The notes below the pieces were generated by a model. It searched no databases. It was not told where the DNA came from and saw only the letters and a program-made list of their open reading frames with translations. A DNA stretch of 36,011 nt, taken from positions 1 through 36,011 of the forward strand of contig JASHSK010000215.1 of assembly GCA_030038755.1 (NCBI GenBank), given 5' to 3'. Of the stretch, positions 26,088 through 35,110 are shown one piece after another (position 1 is the first letter of the stretch; each line of letters opens with the position of its first letter). The translations under genes were made by a program, and so were the position numbers. The DNA comes from Gammaproteobacteria bacterium. GTDB taxonomy: Bacteria; Pseudomonadota; Gammaproteobacteria; Steroidobacterales; Steroidobacteraceae.

Positions 26088-28277
26088 GCCGGGCGCGTGC
26101 GTGGACGCGGGCGCGGGCGAAGCCCCGGCCTCCGTCAGAAGCCGCTGCTCGAGCTGGCGCGCGCCCAGCGGCCTGGACAACAGGAAGCCCTGAACCTCAT
26201 CGCAGCCACGCGCGCGCAACCACTCCAGCTGCCCGGGACGCTCCACGCCCTCGGCCGTGACGATCACGTCGAGGCTATGTGCCAGTGCGAGGATGGCGTT
26301 CGCGATGGCGGCGTCGCGCGGCGATTGATCCACCTGGCGAATGAAGCTCTGGTCGATCTTCAGTCGATCGGGCGGAAAGCGTGTGATGTAGGCAAGCGAG
26401 GAATAGCCGGTGCCGAAGTCATCGAGGGCGATGCCGCAACCGAGCGCCCGCAGCCGCTCGAGCGCCTCGCGGACGGTCGCGGAGTCCTTGATCAGCAGCG
26501 ACTCGGTGATCTCGATCTCGATCAGCGAGGCCGGAATACCGGCCGCGGCGGCTTCCGCCTCGACCACGCGCGCGACGTCTCCGTGCAGCATCTGCTTGCC
26601 GGATACGTTGATCGCCACCGGCAGCGCCAACCCCCGTGCCTGCCAGGCGGCCAGCTGCCGGCACACCGCACGGATGACCCAGCTGCCCAGCTCGATGATC
26701 AGGCCGCTATCCTCGGCGATCTCGACGAAGCGGTTCGGGGGGATGTCGCCATGCTCGGCATCGCACCAGCGCAGCAGGGCTTCGACGCCGACCAGCCGTT
26801 GATCACGCAGGCGGAACTTCGGCTGGAACTGCAGTGCGAGGCGCTCCTGCTGCACGGCGTGGCGCAATCGCGCCTCCAGATCCAGCCAGTCGCGCAGCCG
26901 GCTGCTCATGGCAGGCGCATAGATGGCGACCGATCGCGCGGCACCGCTCTTCGCCTGGTACATCGCGGTGTCGGCGTTCTTCAGCACCGTGGCGACGTCC
27001 GGACCATCATCCGGATAGACGGCCACGCCGATGCTCGGCGCCGGGTAGAACTCCAGCCCCTCGTAGGCAATCGGATTCAGAAAGGCGCGACGGCACGCCT
27101 CGGCCACCTCGTCGGCCAGGGGCCGCACGTCCGCATGCCGCAGGAGAATCACGAACTCATCGCCGCCGAAACGCGCGACCGAGGAGACCGCGCCGTCGCG
27201 ACGGCACTGCTCGAGCGCGTGCATCAGCCGCGCTGCGACCGTGCGCAGCACCGCATCGCCGACCGAGTGCCCGAAGGCGTCGTTGATGCGCTTGAAGCTG
27301 TTCAGATCCAGATACACCACCGCCACGGACTGACGCAGCCGATCCGCTTCTGCAAACAGCGCCTCGGCCGTCTCGATGCAGCGCTGGCGGTTCGGCAGAC
27401 CGGTCAGCGGATCGAAATAGGCCAGCCGCTCGATGCGCTCGGCCGCGGCAGTGCGCTCGCTGGTATCCTGACGTACGACGACGACGTCACCGCCCTCGCG
27501 GCGGCTGAACCGCAGCTCATAGGATTGCGTCCCGCTCTCACGGTACTGCAGGCGGCGTTGCACTCCGTCCTGTGCCGTCTTCCGGATCGCGGACAGCACC
27601 TGGGGCAGCTGCTCCGCGGGCGCCAGCGATTCGACCTGCGGTCCGGCCGCATTGGGACTCCACAGGATGCGGCCGTCCGGCGCGACGACCCACAACGTGT
27701 CGGGAATTGCTTCCACCAGGGTGCGCACCTGCGTGACCCGCTCGGCGAGCGCGCGCGCCGCGGCGGCGTTGCGCAGTATGTACTCCAGCCGCCGCGGCAG
27801 CAGCGACCAGTTGACGGGCTTGGATATGAAATCGGTCGCGCCGGCCTCGAAGGCGCGCGTGACGGCCGTGGAGTCCTCATGCCCCGTCACCATGACGATC
27901 GGCACGGCAGGCAGCTGCGCCTGTGCACGCAGTCGCCGACACACGGCATAGCCGTCCAGGCCCGGCATGTCGACGTCCAGCAGCACGATCGCCAGCTCGC
28001 CGCTGGCCGCCGCCGCCAGGGCCGCCGCCAGGGCCGCCGTGCCGTTGTCGAACGCCTGCGGGGTGAGTCCGCGCGCCAGCACCGACTCAGCCAGCAACAG
28101 CCGGCCGATGTCCTCATCGTCGGCGATGATCGCGATACGCGGCGCGTGCACGGGCCGTGTGTCGGCTGCGTCTGCGCGGCCGGCTGCGTTGGCCGGGCTG
28201 GCCGCGTCGGAGACGTCGGTCGTGCCGGACGGCTGCGGCGGCAACTCCCACGATGCTCTGTGGACGGCCTGGCTCAT
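26082..28277 (-). CDS. REC-PAS-GGDEF-EAL response regulator (c-di-GMP turnover)
   Basis: Cytosolic output protein of a two-component pathway, 731 residues. Receiver domain about 47-170 with phosphorylation site Asp101 (LLDVDMPG) and the Lys of SKPVNW; PAS-like domain about 190-285; GGDEF at 371-375 (RFGGDEF), so the cyclase site is intact; EAL domain from Glu499 (GVEALLRW) with EITESL, LDDFGTGYSS, KIDQSFI and AEGVE all kept, so the phosphodiesterase is probably active as well. The product-inhibition site RxxD before GGDEF is missing. ATG 28277 has AGGAGA upstream and overlaps the stop of the hybrid kinase by ATGA, which makes that kinase the likely phosphodonor. Net direction, synthesis or breakdown, cannot be told. 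Confidence 0.93.
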   Translation of the reverse strand: MSQAVHRASWELPPQPSGTTDVSDAASPANAAGRADAADTRPVHAPRIAIIADDEDIGRLLLAESVLARGLTPQAFDNGTAALAAALAAAASGELAIVLLDVDMPGLDGYAVCRRLRAQAQLPAVPIVMVTGHEDSTAVTRAFEAGATDFISKPVNWSLLPRRLEYILRNAAAARALAERVTQVRTLVEAIPDTLWVVAPDGRILWSPNAAGPQVESLAPAEQLPQVLSAIRKTAQDGVQRRLQYRESGTQSYELRFSRREGGDVVVVRQDTSERTAAAERIERLAYFDPLTGLPNRQRCIETAEALFAEADRLRQSVAVVYLDLNSFKRINDAFGHSVGDAVLRTVAARLMHALEQCRRDGAVSSVARFGGDEFVILLRHADVRPLADEVAEACRRAFLNPIAYEGLEFYPAPSIGVAVYPDDGPDVATVLKNADTAMYQAKSGAARSVAIYAPAMSSRLRDWLDLEARLRHAVQQERLALQFQPKFRLRDQRLVGVEALLRWCDAEHGDIPPNRFVEIAEDSGLIIELGSWVIRAVCRQLAAWQARGLALPVAINVSGKQMLHGDVARVVEAEAAAAGIPASLIEIEITESLLIKDSATVREALERLRALGCGIALDDFGTGYSSLAYITRFPPDRLKIDQSFIRQVDQSPRDAAIANAILALAHSLDVIVTAEGVERPGQLEWLRARGCDEVQGFLLSRPLGARQLEQRLLTEAGASPAPASTHAPGS

Positions 28278-31200
28278 GCGCTCTCCTGCCGCAGCTGTGT
28301 CAGTTCCTCCAGCAGCGCTGGATGCGCTGCCGCCAGACGCTCGTACAAGGGCCGCGCGTCGGCCAGCTGTCCGGCGCGACACAGCTGCTCGAGTTCCCGG
28401 AGGTTGCCCGCGAAGGCGCGCGCTCCGACGTTGCCCGCACTCGCGGCCAGGCGGTGGCACAGCGCCGCGGCGGCGGCAAGATCCGGCTGCTCGAGCGCCG
28501 TGCGCAGTTGCGCGAGACCATCCACCGAGTTGGTCTTGAACAGCTCCACGACTCGCGAATACAGATCGGCATGGCCGGCGGCCCGCAGGCCGCGCAGCTG
28601 CACGACCGTCGCCACATCCACGGTGGAGAGTGCAGAGAACGTGTCGGCTGCGCCGCTCCCGGCTCGAGCGAAGCGGTGCAGCAGTCGTGCGCACTGCTCG
28701 AGCGTGTAGGGCTTGCTGAGCAGATCGTCCATGCCGGCGCCCAGACAGCTGTCACGATAGTGTGTCGAGTTGTGCGCCGTCAGCGCGACGATGGGCGTGC
28801 GTCGTGCCGCCGTCTCACGCTGACGAATCAGCGCAGTGGTCGCGAACCCGTCCATTCCCGGCATGCTCAGATCCATCAGGATCAGATCGAAGTGTTCGGC
28901 CGCAGTGCGCGCGACCGCCTGTGGGCCACTCTGGACCCACACGCAGGTGCAACCCAGCCGGTCAAGGTAGCCTTCTGCGACAGCTGCGTTGACCGGATCG
29001 TCTTCGACCAGCAGCACGTGCGCAGCCGTGTCGGCGTCGCTCGGCGTCGTGCTGCTGCCCGTCGCGCTGCCCGTCGCGCTGCCCGTCGTGCTGCCCGTCG
29101 CGCTGCTGGGCGCCTCGGCAGCCGCACTGGACACGTCGCCGGCAGCCGGCCGTGCGTGGGCCGTGGCGGAGCGCGTCGTGGCGGAGCGTCCCAGCGCCGC
29201 GGCAATGGCCTCCGCCAGACTATCCCTGTGGACGGGCTTGGTGACCAGCCGGGGCGCGAGCCGCTGCAAGCCTGCCGCCTCCAGAGTCGCGGCACTGCCG
29301 ACGACCACCAGCGCAGGCCCCGAAGCATCGGCAGGTGCGGCACCGGCACTGTCGGAACGCTCGAGCGCAGTCACAGCCTGCGGCATGCTGTCGGCGTCTA
29401 CGATCTGCAGATAGGGCTGTGAAGCGGGCTGCGCACTCTCCTCTTCATTGATCACCGTCAGGCCGAGAGCGCGCACCTGACGCGCCAGAGAATCGGCCAG
29501 CGCCGGCCGCCGCGTCGCGATGCTCACGCGGGCCGGCGGCAGAGCGGCGCCGGCAACCGTGGCCGCGGCCGGGGCGCGCTCCAGCGGCTCGTCGCCGAGC
29601 TTCAGCGGCAGCGACACATGGAAGGTCGAGCCCAGCTGCGGTCGACTCTCGACGCGGATCGAGCCGCCCATGAGCTCCACCAGCTCGCGGCAGATGGCCA
29701 GGCCGAGTCCCGTGCCGCCGAAGCGGCGCGTGGTGGATTCATCCGCCTGCGTGAACGGCTCGAAAATGCGCTCGATCGTCGCAGGCTCCATGCCGATGCC
29801 CGTGTCTGACACGCGCAGCAGCACCGTGGCGCAGCCGGGCGCGCCGGACTGCACGTCGGCGCGGACGACCACCTCGCCCTCCACGGTGAACTTCACCGCG
29901 TTGGCCACCAGGTTCACGAGAATCTGCCTCACGCGAAGCGGATCACCGCGCAGGTTGAGCCACGGGCGTGGCGGCGGGCAGATGATCAGGTCGATTCCCT
30001 TCGTCTGACCCACGAACAGGTCCGCACATTCCTCGAGCAGCGCTCCCAGATCGATCGGCAGCTCCTCGAGCCTCACCTTGCCGGCGTTGATCTTCGAGAG
30101 GTCGAGCAGGTCGTTGACCGTCTGCACCAGGATGCGCGCCGAGGAACGGATCGTGCGGGTCAGGCGCGCCTGCGTCGGGCTGAGCGCGGTACAGGCGAGC
30201 AACTCCGTCATGCCCACGACACCGTTCATCGGCGTGCGCAGCTCGTGGCTCATGCGGTCCAGGAATTTGCTCTTGACCTGCAGCGCCTCGCCGAGACGCT
30301 CGTTGCTCTCGAGCAGCTCGCGCGTGCGTAGCGCCACCTGGCGCTCGAGGCGGGCTCGAGCGTGCTCGACGCGCCGCAGCCTGGCACGCTGACGACCCAC
30401 GGCCAGAGCCAGCAGCCCCAGCAGCGCCAGCGCATAGGCCGTATAGGCGGTGCGCGAGCGCCACGGCGCCGGATCCTTGTGGATCGTCAGGCGCAGCGCT
30501 GGTCCCCACACCGAGTCGGAACTGGCGGCGCGCACTTCGAGCGTGTGGTTACCGGCATCCAGATTCGTCAGCGTGACGCGATGCTGCGAGCCGAGGTCGA
30601 TCCAGCGGTCGGTCAGGCCCGAGAGACGATAGGCGATGCGGTTGCGCTCCGGCGTGGAAAAATCCAGCACTCCGAAATCCAGCGACACGATGCTGGCGCG
30701 ATAACCGAGCGAGAGCCGATCACGCGCCCAGGTGGGCGTCGGGCCCACCAGGGGTGCACCCAGCACCTGCACCTGCGTCAACACCAGCCGCGGCGGCGCG
30801 CGCGCTTCGGTCAGGTGCGTGGGATCGAAAATATTGAAGCCGCCGGCGCCACCGAAGCACAGCCGGCCGTCGCGCAGCCGTGCGGCCGCGCCGGAATCGA
30901 ATTCCTCGCCCTGCAGGCCATCCTCGCGATGATAGGTTTTGACGACCCCGGTGTCCGGATCCAGGCGCATGAGCCCCGCATTGCCGCTCAACCACAGCCG
31001 CCCGTTCGCATCCACCAGCACCGCATAAATCGTGTCGCTGCTCAGCCCGGCGTCGCGCGAAATCGTCCTGAAGTGCAGCGCGCCGCCGGCGCGCGCATCC
31101 CCGCGAGCGGCGCCGTGCGCCGTCTCCTGCGCCACGCCGGTGACATCGGCGACGGCCAGGCCGCCGCCATCCGTGCCGACCCACAGCCGCCCGTGTGCAT

Positions 31201-32965
31201 CCACGGTGAGCGCGTAGATGGTGTTGGCGGGCAGCGACGCAGGATCGTTCGGGTCGTGGCGGTAGACGCGCACCACGGTGCCATCGGCGCGCGCCAGGTC
31301 CACGCCACCCCCGTTGGTGCCCAGCCAGAAGTTTCCGTGCTCATCCTCGGCGATGGCGCGCACGGCAGCGGCGCTCACGGCGCCGGGGACGCTCGGGGCT
31401 CCGGACGCGGATGACTCGAAGGGCAGCTGGCGCACGAGCCCCGTAGCCGGATCGAGAATATTCAGCCCACCACCGTAGGTGCCGATCCAGACGTGCCCAT
31501 CCTGAGCCTCGTGGATCGCCATGATTCCGGCGGCGCTGAGACCGTGTGGATCTCCCGGCCTGGCCGCGATGGTTCGCACGCGTCCATCAGCGGACAGCTC
31601 GCGCAGCCCGCTGCTCATCGTGCCGATCCAGAGCGTACCCTGATGGTCGGTGAGCAACGACATGATGCGGCTCTCGCCGAGGGCATCAGGGTGGCCCGCG
31701 AGCCTGTCGAATGAGGTGGCTGCACCACTGGAGGGGTCGAACTGCGCCAGCCCCGCGCCCGCCGAGGCAACCCACACCGTGTGGTGCGGTCCATCGGCGA
31801 AGGCCGTGACCTGCTGGCCGTCGAGCCAACCCGGCTGGCGCGCACCAAGCTCCCAACTGCGCGGATCCCAGCGGCTCACACCGCCCGCCAGGGTCCCAAT
31901 CCATACCAGCCCGGTGTCGTCCTCGTACAGCGACTTGATGAACGAGTCGCGCAGCGAGTCCGCATCACCCTGCTCGTGACGATAGTGCCCGAAGGTGCCG
32001 GTCCGTGGATCGAGCAAATCCAGGCCGTCGGTGGTCCCGACCCACAGGTGCCCGGCCCGGTCCCGAAGCAATGCGCGCACGTCGTCGCTGCCGAGAGAAT
32101 CGGACTGCCGGGCATCGTGACGGAACGCCTGCAGGATGTGCCCGGAGCCGTCCAGGTGGGTCAGGCCGCTATCGTAGGTCCCGACCCAAAGCCCGCCGGC
32201 ACCGTCCTGCAGTACCGAGGACACCTGGTGACCAGGCCACGCATGCACGAACCGCCGTTGCCGCGGATCATAGCGGTCCAATCCGGCTCCGGTGCCAACC
32301 CACACGGATCCGGTGCTGTCAGCGCTATCCGCCACCAGGGTGAATACGTGGTCGTCGATCAATGAGCCAGGGTCGGCAGCGTCGTGACGCAGGTGCCGGA
32401 AGGTGCCGGCGGCCGGGTCGAGCACGTCCACGCCCGCATCGCTCATGCCGACCCACACGCGGCCGCGTGCATCCACAAGCACGGCGTGCGGGTCGTCGCT
32501 CGCCAGCGAAGCCGGCTGCCGTGGGTCGTGGCGGTAGACGGTGAAGTCGTCGGTCGCGTGGTTCCAGCGGGCCAGGCCCGCATCCTTGATCGCGACCCAC
32601 AGATCGTGGTCAGGGTCCTCGGCGATCTGATAGATGTAGTTGCCCGGCAGAGTGCCATGCGTGCCGGGCGAATACGCGTAGCGGATCAGCCGATCGCCGT
32701 CGTAGCGGATCAGGCCATCCTGGGTGCCCAGCCAGATGAAGCCACGCGAGTCCTGCAGCGTCGTCATCACCGTGCTCTGCGGCAGCCCGTTGGCCGTCGT
32801 CAGGTGCTCGAGGATGAGCGGCGGCGCGCTCGTGTCCGCCGCCGTCGCCTCGAGCGGCAGCACCACGAGCGGCAGCGCGGCGAGCAGCGCGAGCGACAGC
32901 GTCAGCAGCGACGCGCCGGGCGCCGGGCCCCGGCGCCAGCCCGGCTCGCTGTGACGCACGCTCAC
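28274..32965 (-). CDS. Hybrid sensor histidine kinase with 14 propeller repeats, receiver and Hpt
   Basis: A 1563-residue membrane sensor. After a signal segment (LTLSLALLAALPLVVL) come 14 repeats of the Reg_prop kind (GFIWLGTQDGL, GRVWVGMSDAG, GHLWVGTTDGL and others), enough for two seven-bladed propellers in the periplasm, then a Y_Y_Y domain, one membrane helix near 833-855 (AYALALLGLLALAVG), HisKA with His907 (MSHELRTPMNG), HATPase (NAVKF, DTGIGM, GGTGLGLAI), a receiver-like domain lacking the N-terminal acidic pair (about 1145-1250), a full receiver with Asp1365 (LILMDLSMPG), and an Hpt domain with His1504 (CHRLAASAGNVGA). GTG 32965 is 16 bases after the protease stop; GTG 32959 is an alternative. 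The design resembles Bacteroides hybrid systems, but output goes to the GGDEF-EAL gene, not a DNA-binding domain. Confidence 0.92.
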   Translation of the reverse strand: MSVRHSEPGWRRGPAPGASLLTLSLALLAALPLVVLPLEATAADTSAPPLILEHLTTANGLPQSTVMTTLQDSRGFIWLGTQDGLIRYDGDRLIRYAYSPGTHGTLPGNYIYQIAEDPDHDLWVAIKDAGLARWNHATDDFTVYRHDPRQPASLASDDPHAVLVDARGRVWVGMSDAGVDVLDPAAGTFRHLRHDAADPGSLIDDHVFTLVADSADSTGSVWVGTGAGLDRYDPRQRRFVHAWPGHQVSSVLQDGAGGLWVGTYDSGLTHLDGSGHILQAFRHDARQSDSLGSDDVRALLRDRAGHLWVGTTDGLDLLDPRTGTFGHYRHEQGDADSLRDSFIKSLYEDDTGLVWIGTLAGGVSRWDPRSWELGARQPGWLDGQQVTAFADGPHHTVWVASAGAGLAQFDPSSGAATSFDRLAGHPDALGESRIMSLLTDHQGTLWIGTMSSGLRELSADGRVRTIAARPGDPHGLSAAGIMAIHEAQDGHVWIGTYGGGLNILDPATGLVRQLPFESSASGAPSVPGAVSAAAVRAIAEDEHGNFWLGTNGGGVDLARADGTVVRVYRHDPNDPASLPANTIYALTVDAHGRLWVGTDGGGLAVADVTGVAQETAHGAARGDARAGGALHFRTISRDAGLSSDTIYAVLVDANGRLWLSGNAGLMRLDPDTGVVKTYHREDGLQGEEFDSGAAARLRDGRLCFGGAGGFNIFDPTHLTEARAPPRLVLTQVQVLGAPLVGPTPTWARDRLSLGYRASIVSLDFGVLDFSTPERNRIAYRLSGLTDRWIDLGSQHRVTLTNLDAGNHTLEVRAASSDSVWGPALRLTIHKDPAPWRSRTAYTAYALALLGLLALAVGRQRARLRRVEHARARLERQVALRTRELLESNERLGEALQVKSKFLDRMSHELRTPMNGVVGMTELLACTALSPTQARLTRTIRSSARILVQTVNDLLDLSKINAGKVRLEELPIDLGALLEECADLFVGQTKGIDLIICPPPRPWLNLRGDPLRVRQILVNLVANAVKFTVEGEVVVRADVQSGAPGCATVLLRVSDTGIGMEPATIERIFEPFTQADESTTRRFGGTGLGLAICRELVELMGGSIRVESRPQLGSTFHVSLPLKLGDEPLERAPAAATVAGAALPPARVSIATRRPALADSLARQVRALGLTVINEEESAQPASQPYLQIVDADSMPQAVTALERSDSAGAAPADASGPALVVVGSAATLEAAGLQRLAPRLVTKPVHRDSLAEAIAAALGRSATTRSATAHARPAAGDVSSAAAEAPSSATGSTTGSATGSATGSSTTPSDADTAAHVLLVEDDPVNAAVAEGYLDRLGCTCVWVQSGPQAVARTAAEHFDLILMDLSMPGMDGFATTALIRQRETAARRTPIVALTAHNSTHYRDSCLGAGMDDLLSKPYTLEQCARLLHRFARAGSGAADTFSALSTVDVATVVQLRGLRAAGHADLYSRVVELFKTNSVDGLAQLRTALEQPDLAAAAALCHRLAASAGNVGARAFAGNLRELEQLCRAGQLADARPLYERLAAAHPALLEELTQLRQESA
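29054..29101. repeat. 12-bp tandem repeat in the kinase linker
   Basis: Four units of GCTGCCCGTCGC (third ends in T), then a diverged one. In frame, they encode the SATG/TTGS-type linker between pseudo-receiver and receiver of the hybrid kinase. Confidence 0.92.
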
Positions 32966-32981
32966 GGCTTTCAGCCACGGG

Positions 32982-34895
32982 CTACTGATTGGGAACCCAG
33001 TTCTCGATCGAAGCCGGTGCCGTCGAGGTGGCACTGCCCGGCTGCGAGGTCCACCACCACGGCACCGAGCTGTTCCAGGTGTACCCCTTGGTCCAGGTAT
33101 CGGCCTTCGTCCAGGTGTCCGCCTTGGTCCAGGTATCCGCGTTGCTCCACTCGTAGCCGTAGCTCCAGGTATACCCGTCGGACCAGACGTAGCCCTGGCT
33201 CCAGCTGTAGCCCTGATCCCACGGATAGCCGGCATCCCACGTCAGCCCGTCGCCCGGTAGCGGCGTGCCCCAGGTGGAGGCCGCCATGTTCATGATGTAG
33301 AACTGCCCGCTCGCGTTCTCGTTGGCCGGGCCGCCAAAGTGTTCGGTGCCCGCCAGATCCGCGGCGACGTCGAGCCCGACGTTCGCGCAACCGCTCGCCG
33401 AGCTGTTGACCGCGGACACCGCATTGATGAGGCCCGCGCCCTGCTGGAAGACGCTGTACGCGAGCGTGCCCGCGGAGGTGACCGCAGGCTCGGCGGTCGA
33501 CAGCAGGCGGCACTTCACCGTGTCCGGGGTCAGACTCGGGTCTTCCTGGATCATCTGTGCCACGACGCCGGTGGTCACCGCCGCGGCCATCGAGGTACCC
33601 GACATCGTGAACAGATTCTCTCCGGGCATCATCGAGTTCGGGTCGATGTTGGCCAGATAGCTGCTGCCGGACATCGATGCGGTGATGTGGCCGCCCGGGG
33701 CAATCAGCTCCGGCTTGACGAAGCCCTCGTAGGTCGGCCCCGTGGAAGAGAACGATGCCAACCGATCGTCGTTCGGATCATTGGGAGTGTAGTTGTCCGT
33801 GAGGGCTCCGACCGTGATCACGTAGGGCACGTTGCCCGGCACGTCGATCGTCATCGGCGTAGGCCCTTCGTTGCCCGCAGCGGCAACCACCACGATTCCG
33901 GCCTGCCACGCGGCCATGACCGCCTGGTCGATCGGGTCGTCCCAGTAGAAGGACTGCGGCGGGGCGCCAAAGGACAGGTTCAGTACACGGATGTTGTACT
34001 TCTGGCGATTGGCGACGATCCAGTCCAGCCCGGCGATCACATCCACGTAACGACCTTCTCCCGTGCCGTCGAAGGCCTGTACCACGACCACGTTCGCCTG
34101 CGGAGCGATGCTCAGATACTGACCGGCAAGATTCTGTGCGCCACCCGCGGCGATGGAGGTCACGTGCGTGCCATGCCCATACGGGTCACCGGTGACCGGG
34201 CCGCTGGCGCCGTCGAGCACATCCTGCGTGGCGAGCACGCGGCTGCCCCAGTTCTGCAGCACGTCCTCCCACAGACCCGAGTCCAGCACCGCGATCGTGA
34301 CGCCCTTGCCGGTGATGCCGGCCTGCTGCAGGGTGTCGGCGCCAATGCGCGCGGGAAAGTTGGTGTAGAAGAGCAGGCTCGGCGTCGCAACACCACTGCC
34401 GTCCTGCGTGCTCGTGCTGCTCGTGATGGCGGAAACCACCGGTGTCGTGACGGAGCTGACGACGGGATTTGTCTCCACCGCGGAGAGCACCGGCGCGACC
34501 ACGCTGCTCGTGACGGCGCCCACGGCAGAGCTCGAGACGGTCTCATTGACCGCGCTGGTAGCCGAGTTCACCGTCGATTCCAGGGAGCCGGTAAGGGATC
34601 CGAGCAGCGAGTCCGACTGACTGGTGCGCAGGGACCGATCACCGTACAGGCGCACGCCGAAGCGCTTGCGCAGCTGCGCCGCCTGGCGCACCGTCAGCCG
34701 CGCCGACACCGCATGAATGATTGCAAGCGTACGGTCCGCGTGCGCCCCCACGCTCTGCACGCTGTCGCGGGCGGCCGCCACCGATGCTGCCTCGACGATG
34801 TAGATGGACCCGCTCGTATCGGCGAGAGCGGATGCGAAGTGACCCGCCAGCAGCACGGGCAGCGTCACCGAAATGATCAACCGTTGAATGCGCAT
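32982..34895 (-). CDS. Secreted subtilisin-like serine protease (S8) with Trp-rich C-terminal repeats
   Basis: A 637-residue exported protease. Signal peptide at 1-26 (MRIQRLIISVTLPVLLAGHF...ALA), then an I9-like propeptide (about 28-90: IYIVEAASV to LYGDRS), a Ser/Val/Thr-rich region to 165, and the S8 domain with Asp205 (VLDSGL), His241 (YGHGTHV), oxyanion Asn342 (AAGNEG) and Ser435 (MSGTSMAAA): the full triad. Residues 551-615 are a repeat of Trp every five to six residues (GYSWSQGYVWSDGYTWSYGY, then ADTWTK three times). MRIQR is taken as start because it opens the signal peptide; GTG 34949 is in frame upstream. The sensor kinase follows 16 bases on, so cotranscription is likely. Confidence 0.92.
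   Translation of the reverse strand: MRIQRLIISVTLPVLLAGHFASALADTSGSIYIVEAASVAAARDSVQSVGAHADRTLAIIHAVSARLTVRQAAQLRKRFGVRLYGDRSLRTSQSDSLLGSLTGSLESTVNSATSAVNETVSSSAVGAVTSSVVAPVLSAVETNPVVSSVTTPVVSAITSSTSTQDGSGVATPSLLFYTNFPARIGADTLQQAGITGKGVTIAVLDSGLWEDVLQNWGSRVLATQDVLDGASGPVTGDPYGHGTHVTSIAAGGAQNLAGQYLSIAPQANVVVVQAFDGTGEGRYVDVIAGLDWIVANRQKYNIRVLNLSFGAPPQSFYWDDPIDQAVMAAWQAGIVVVAAAGNEGPTPMTIDVPGNVPYVITVGALTDNYTPNDPNDDRLASFSSTGPTYEGFVKPELIAPGGHITASMSGSSYLANIDPNSMMPGENLFTMSGTSMAAAVTTGVVAQMIQEDPSLTPDTVKCRLLSTAEPAVTSAGTLAYSVFQQGAGLINAVSAVNSSASGCANVGLDVAADLAGTEHFGGPANENASGQFYIMNMAASTWGTPLPGDGLTWDAGYPWDQGYSWSQGYVWSDGYTWSYGYEWSNADTWTKADTWTKADTWTKGYTWNSSVPWWWTSQPGSATSTAPASIENWVPNQ
33051..33245. repeat. Trp-rich repeat region of the protease C-terminus
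   Basis: Encodes residues 551-615 of the protease with Trp at near-regular intervals. It includes three consecutive 18-bp units at 33087-33140, each coding for ADTWTK and differing at few bases; the rest are older, diverged units coding for GYxWS. Confidence 0.9.
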
Positions 34896-35070
34896 CGCTA
34901 TAGGCCGCAAACGCGGCTCCCCTGTGTGTGATCCCTGGCGCCATTTCACGGGACTGGGCGCGCCGTCACATTGGAACGGACCTCACACTTTCGGGATTCG
35001 CGCGTGATGCGGTTCAAATAAGGGCCCGGTCAAATGGCCGGCGGCGCCGGGCACGGATTATGTCGGCAGC

Positions 35071-35110
35071 TGCGGGCTGCTACGGGCTGCTGCGGGCTGC
35101 TGCGGCTGCT
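35071..35110. repeat. 10-bp tandem repeat past the stop of the EAL gene
   Basis: TGCGGGCTGC, TACGGGCTGC, TGCGGGCTGC, TGCGGCTGCT. The array ends in the stop codon of the truncated EAL gene and lies between it and the protease promoter region (34896-35070), where I see no convincing promoter. Confidence 0.9.

Noticed and set aside
26097-28709. 870-codon open frame opposite the GGDEF-EAL gene
   Set aside because: No recognisable domain, composition typical of an antisense shadow in high-GC DNA.
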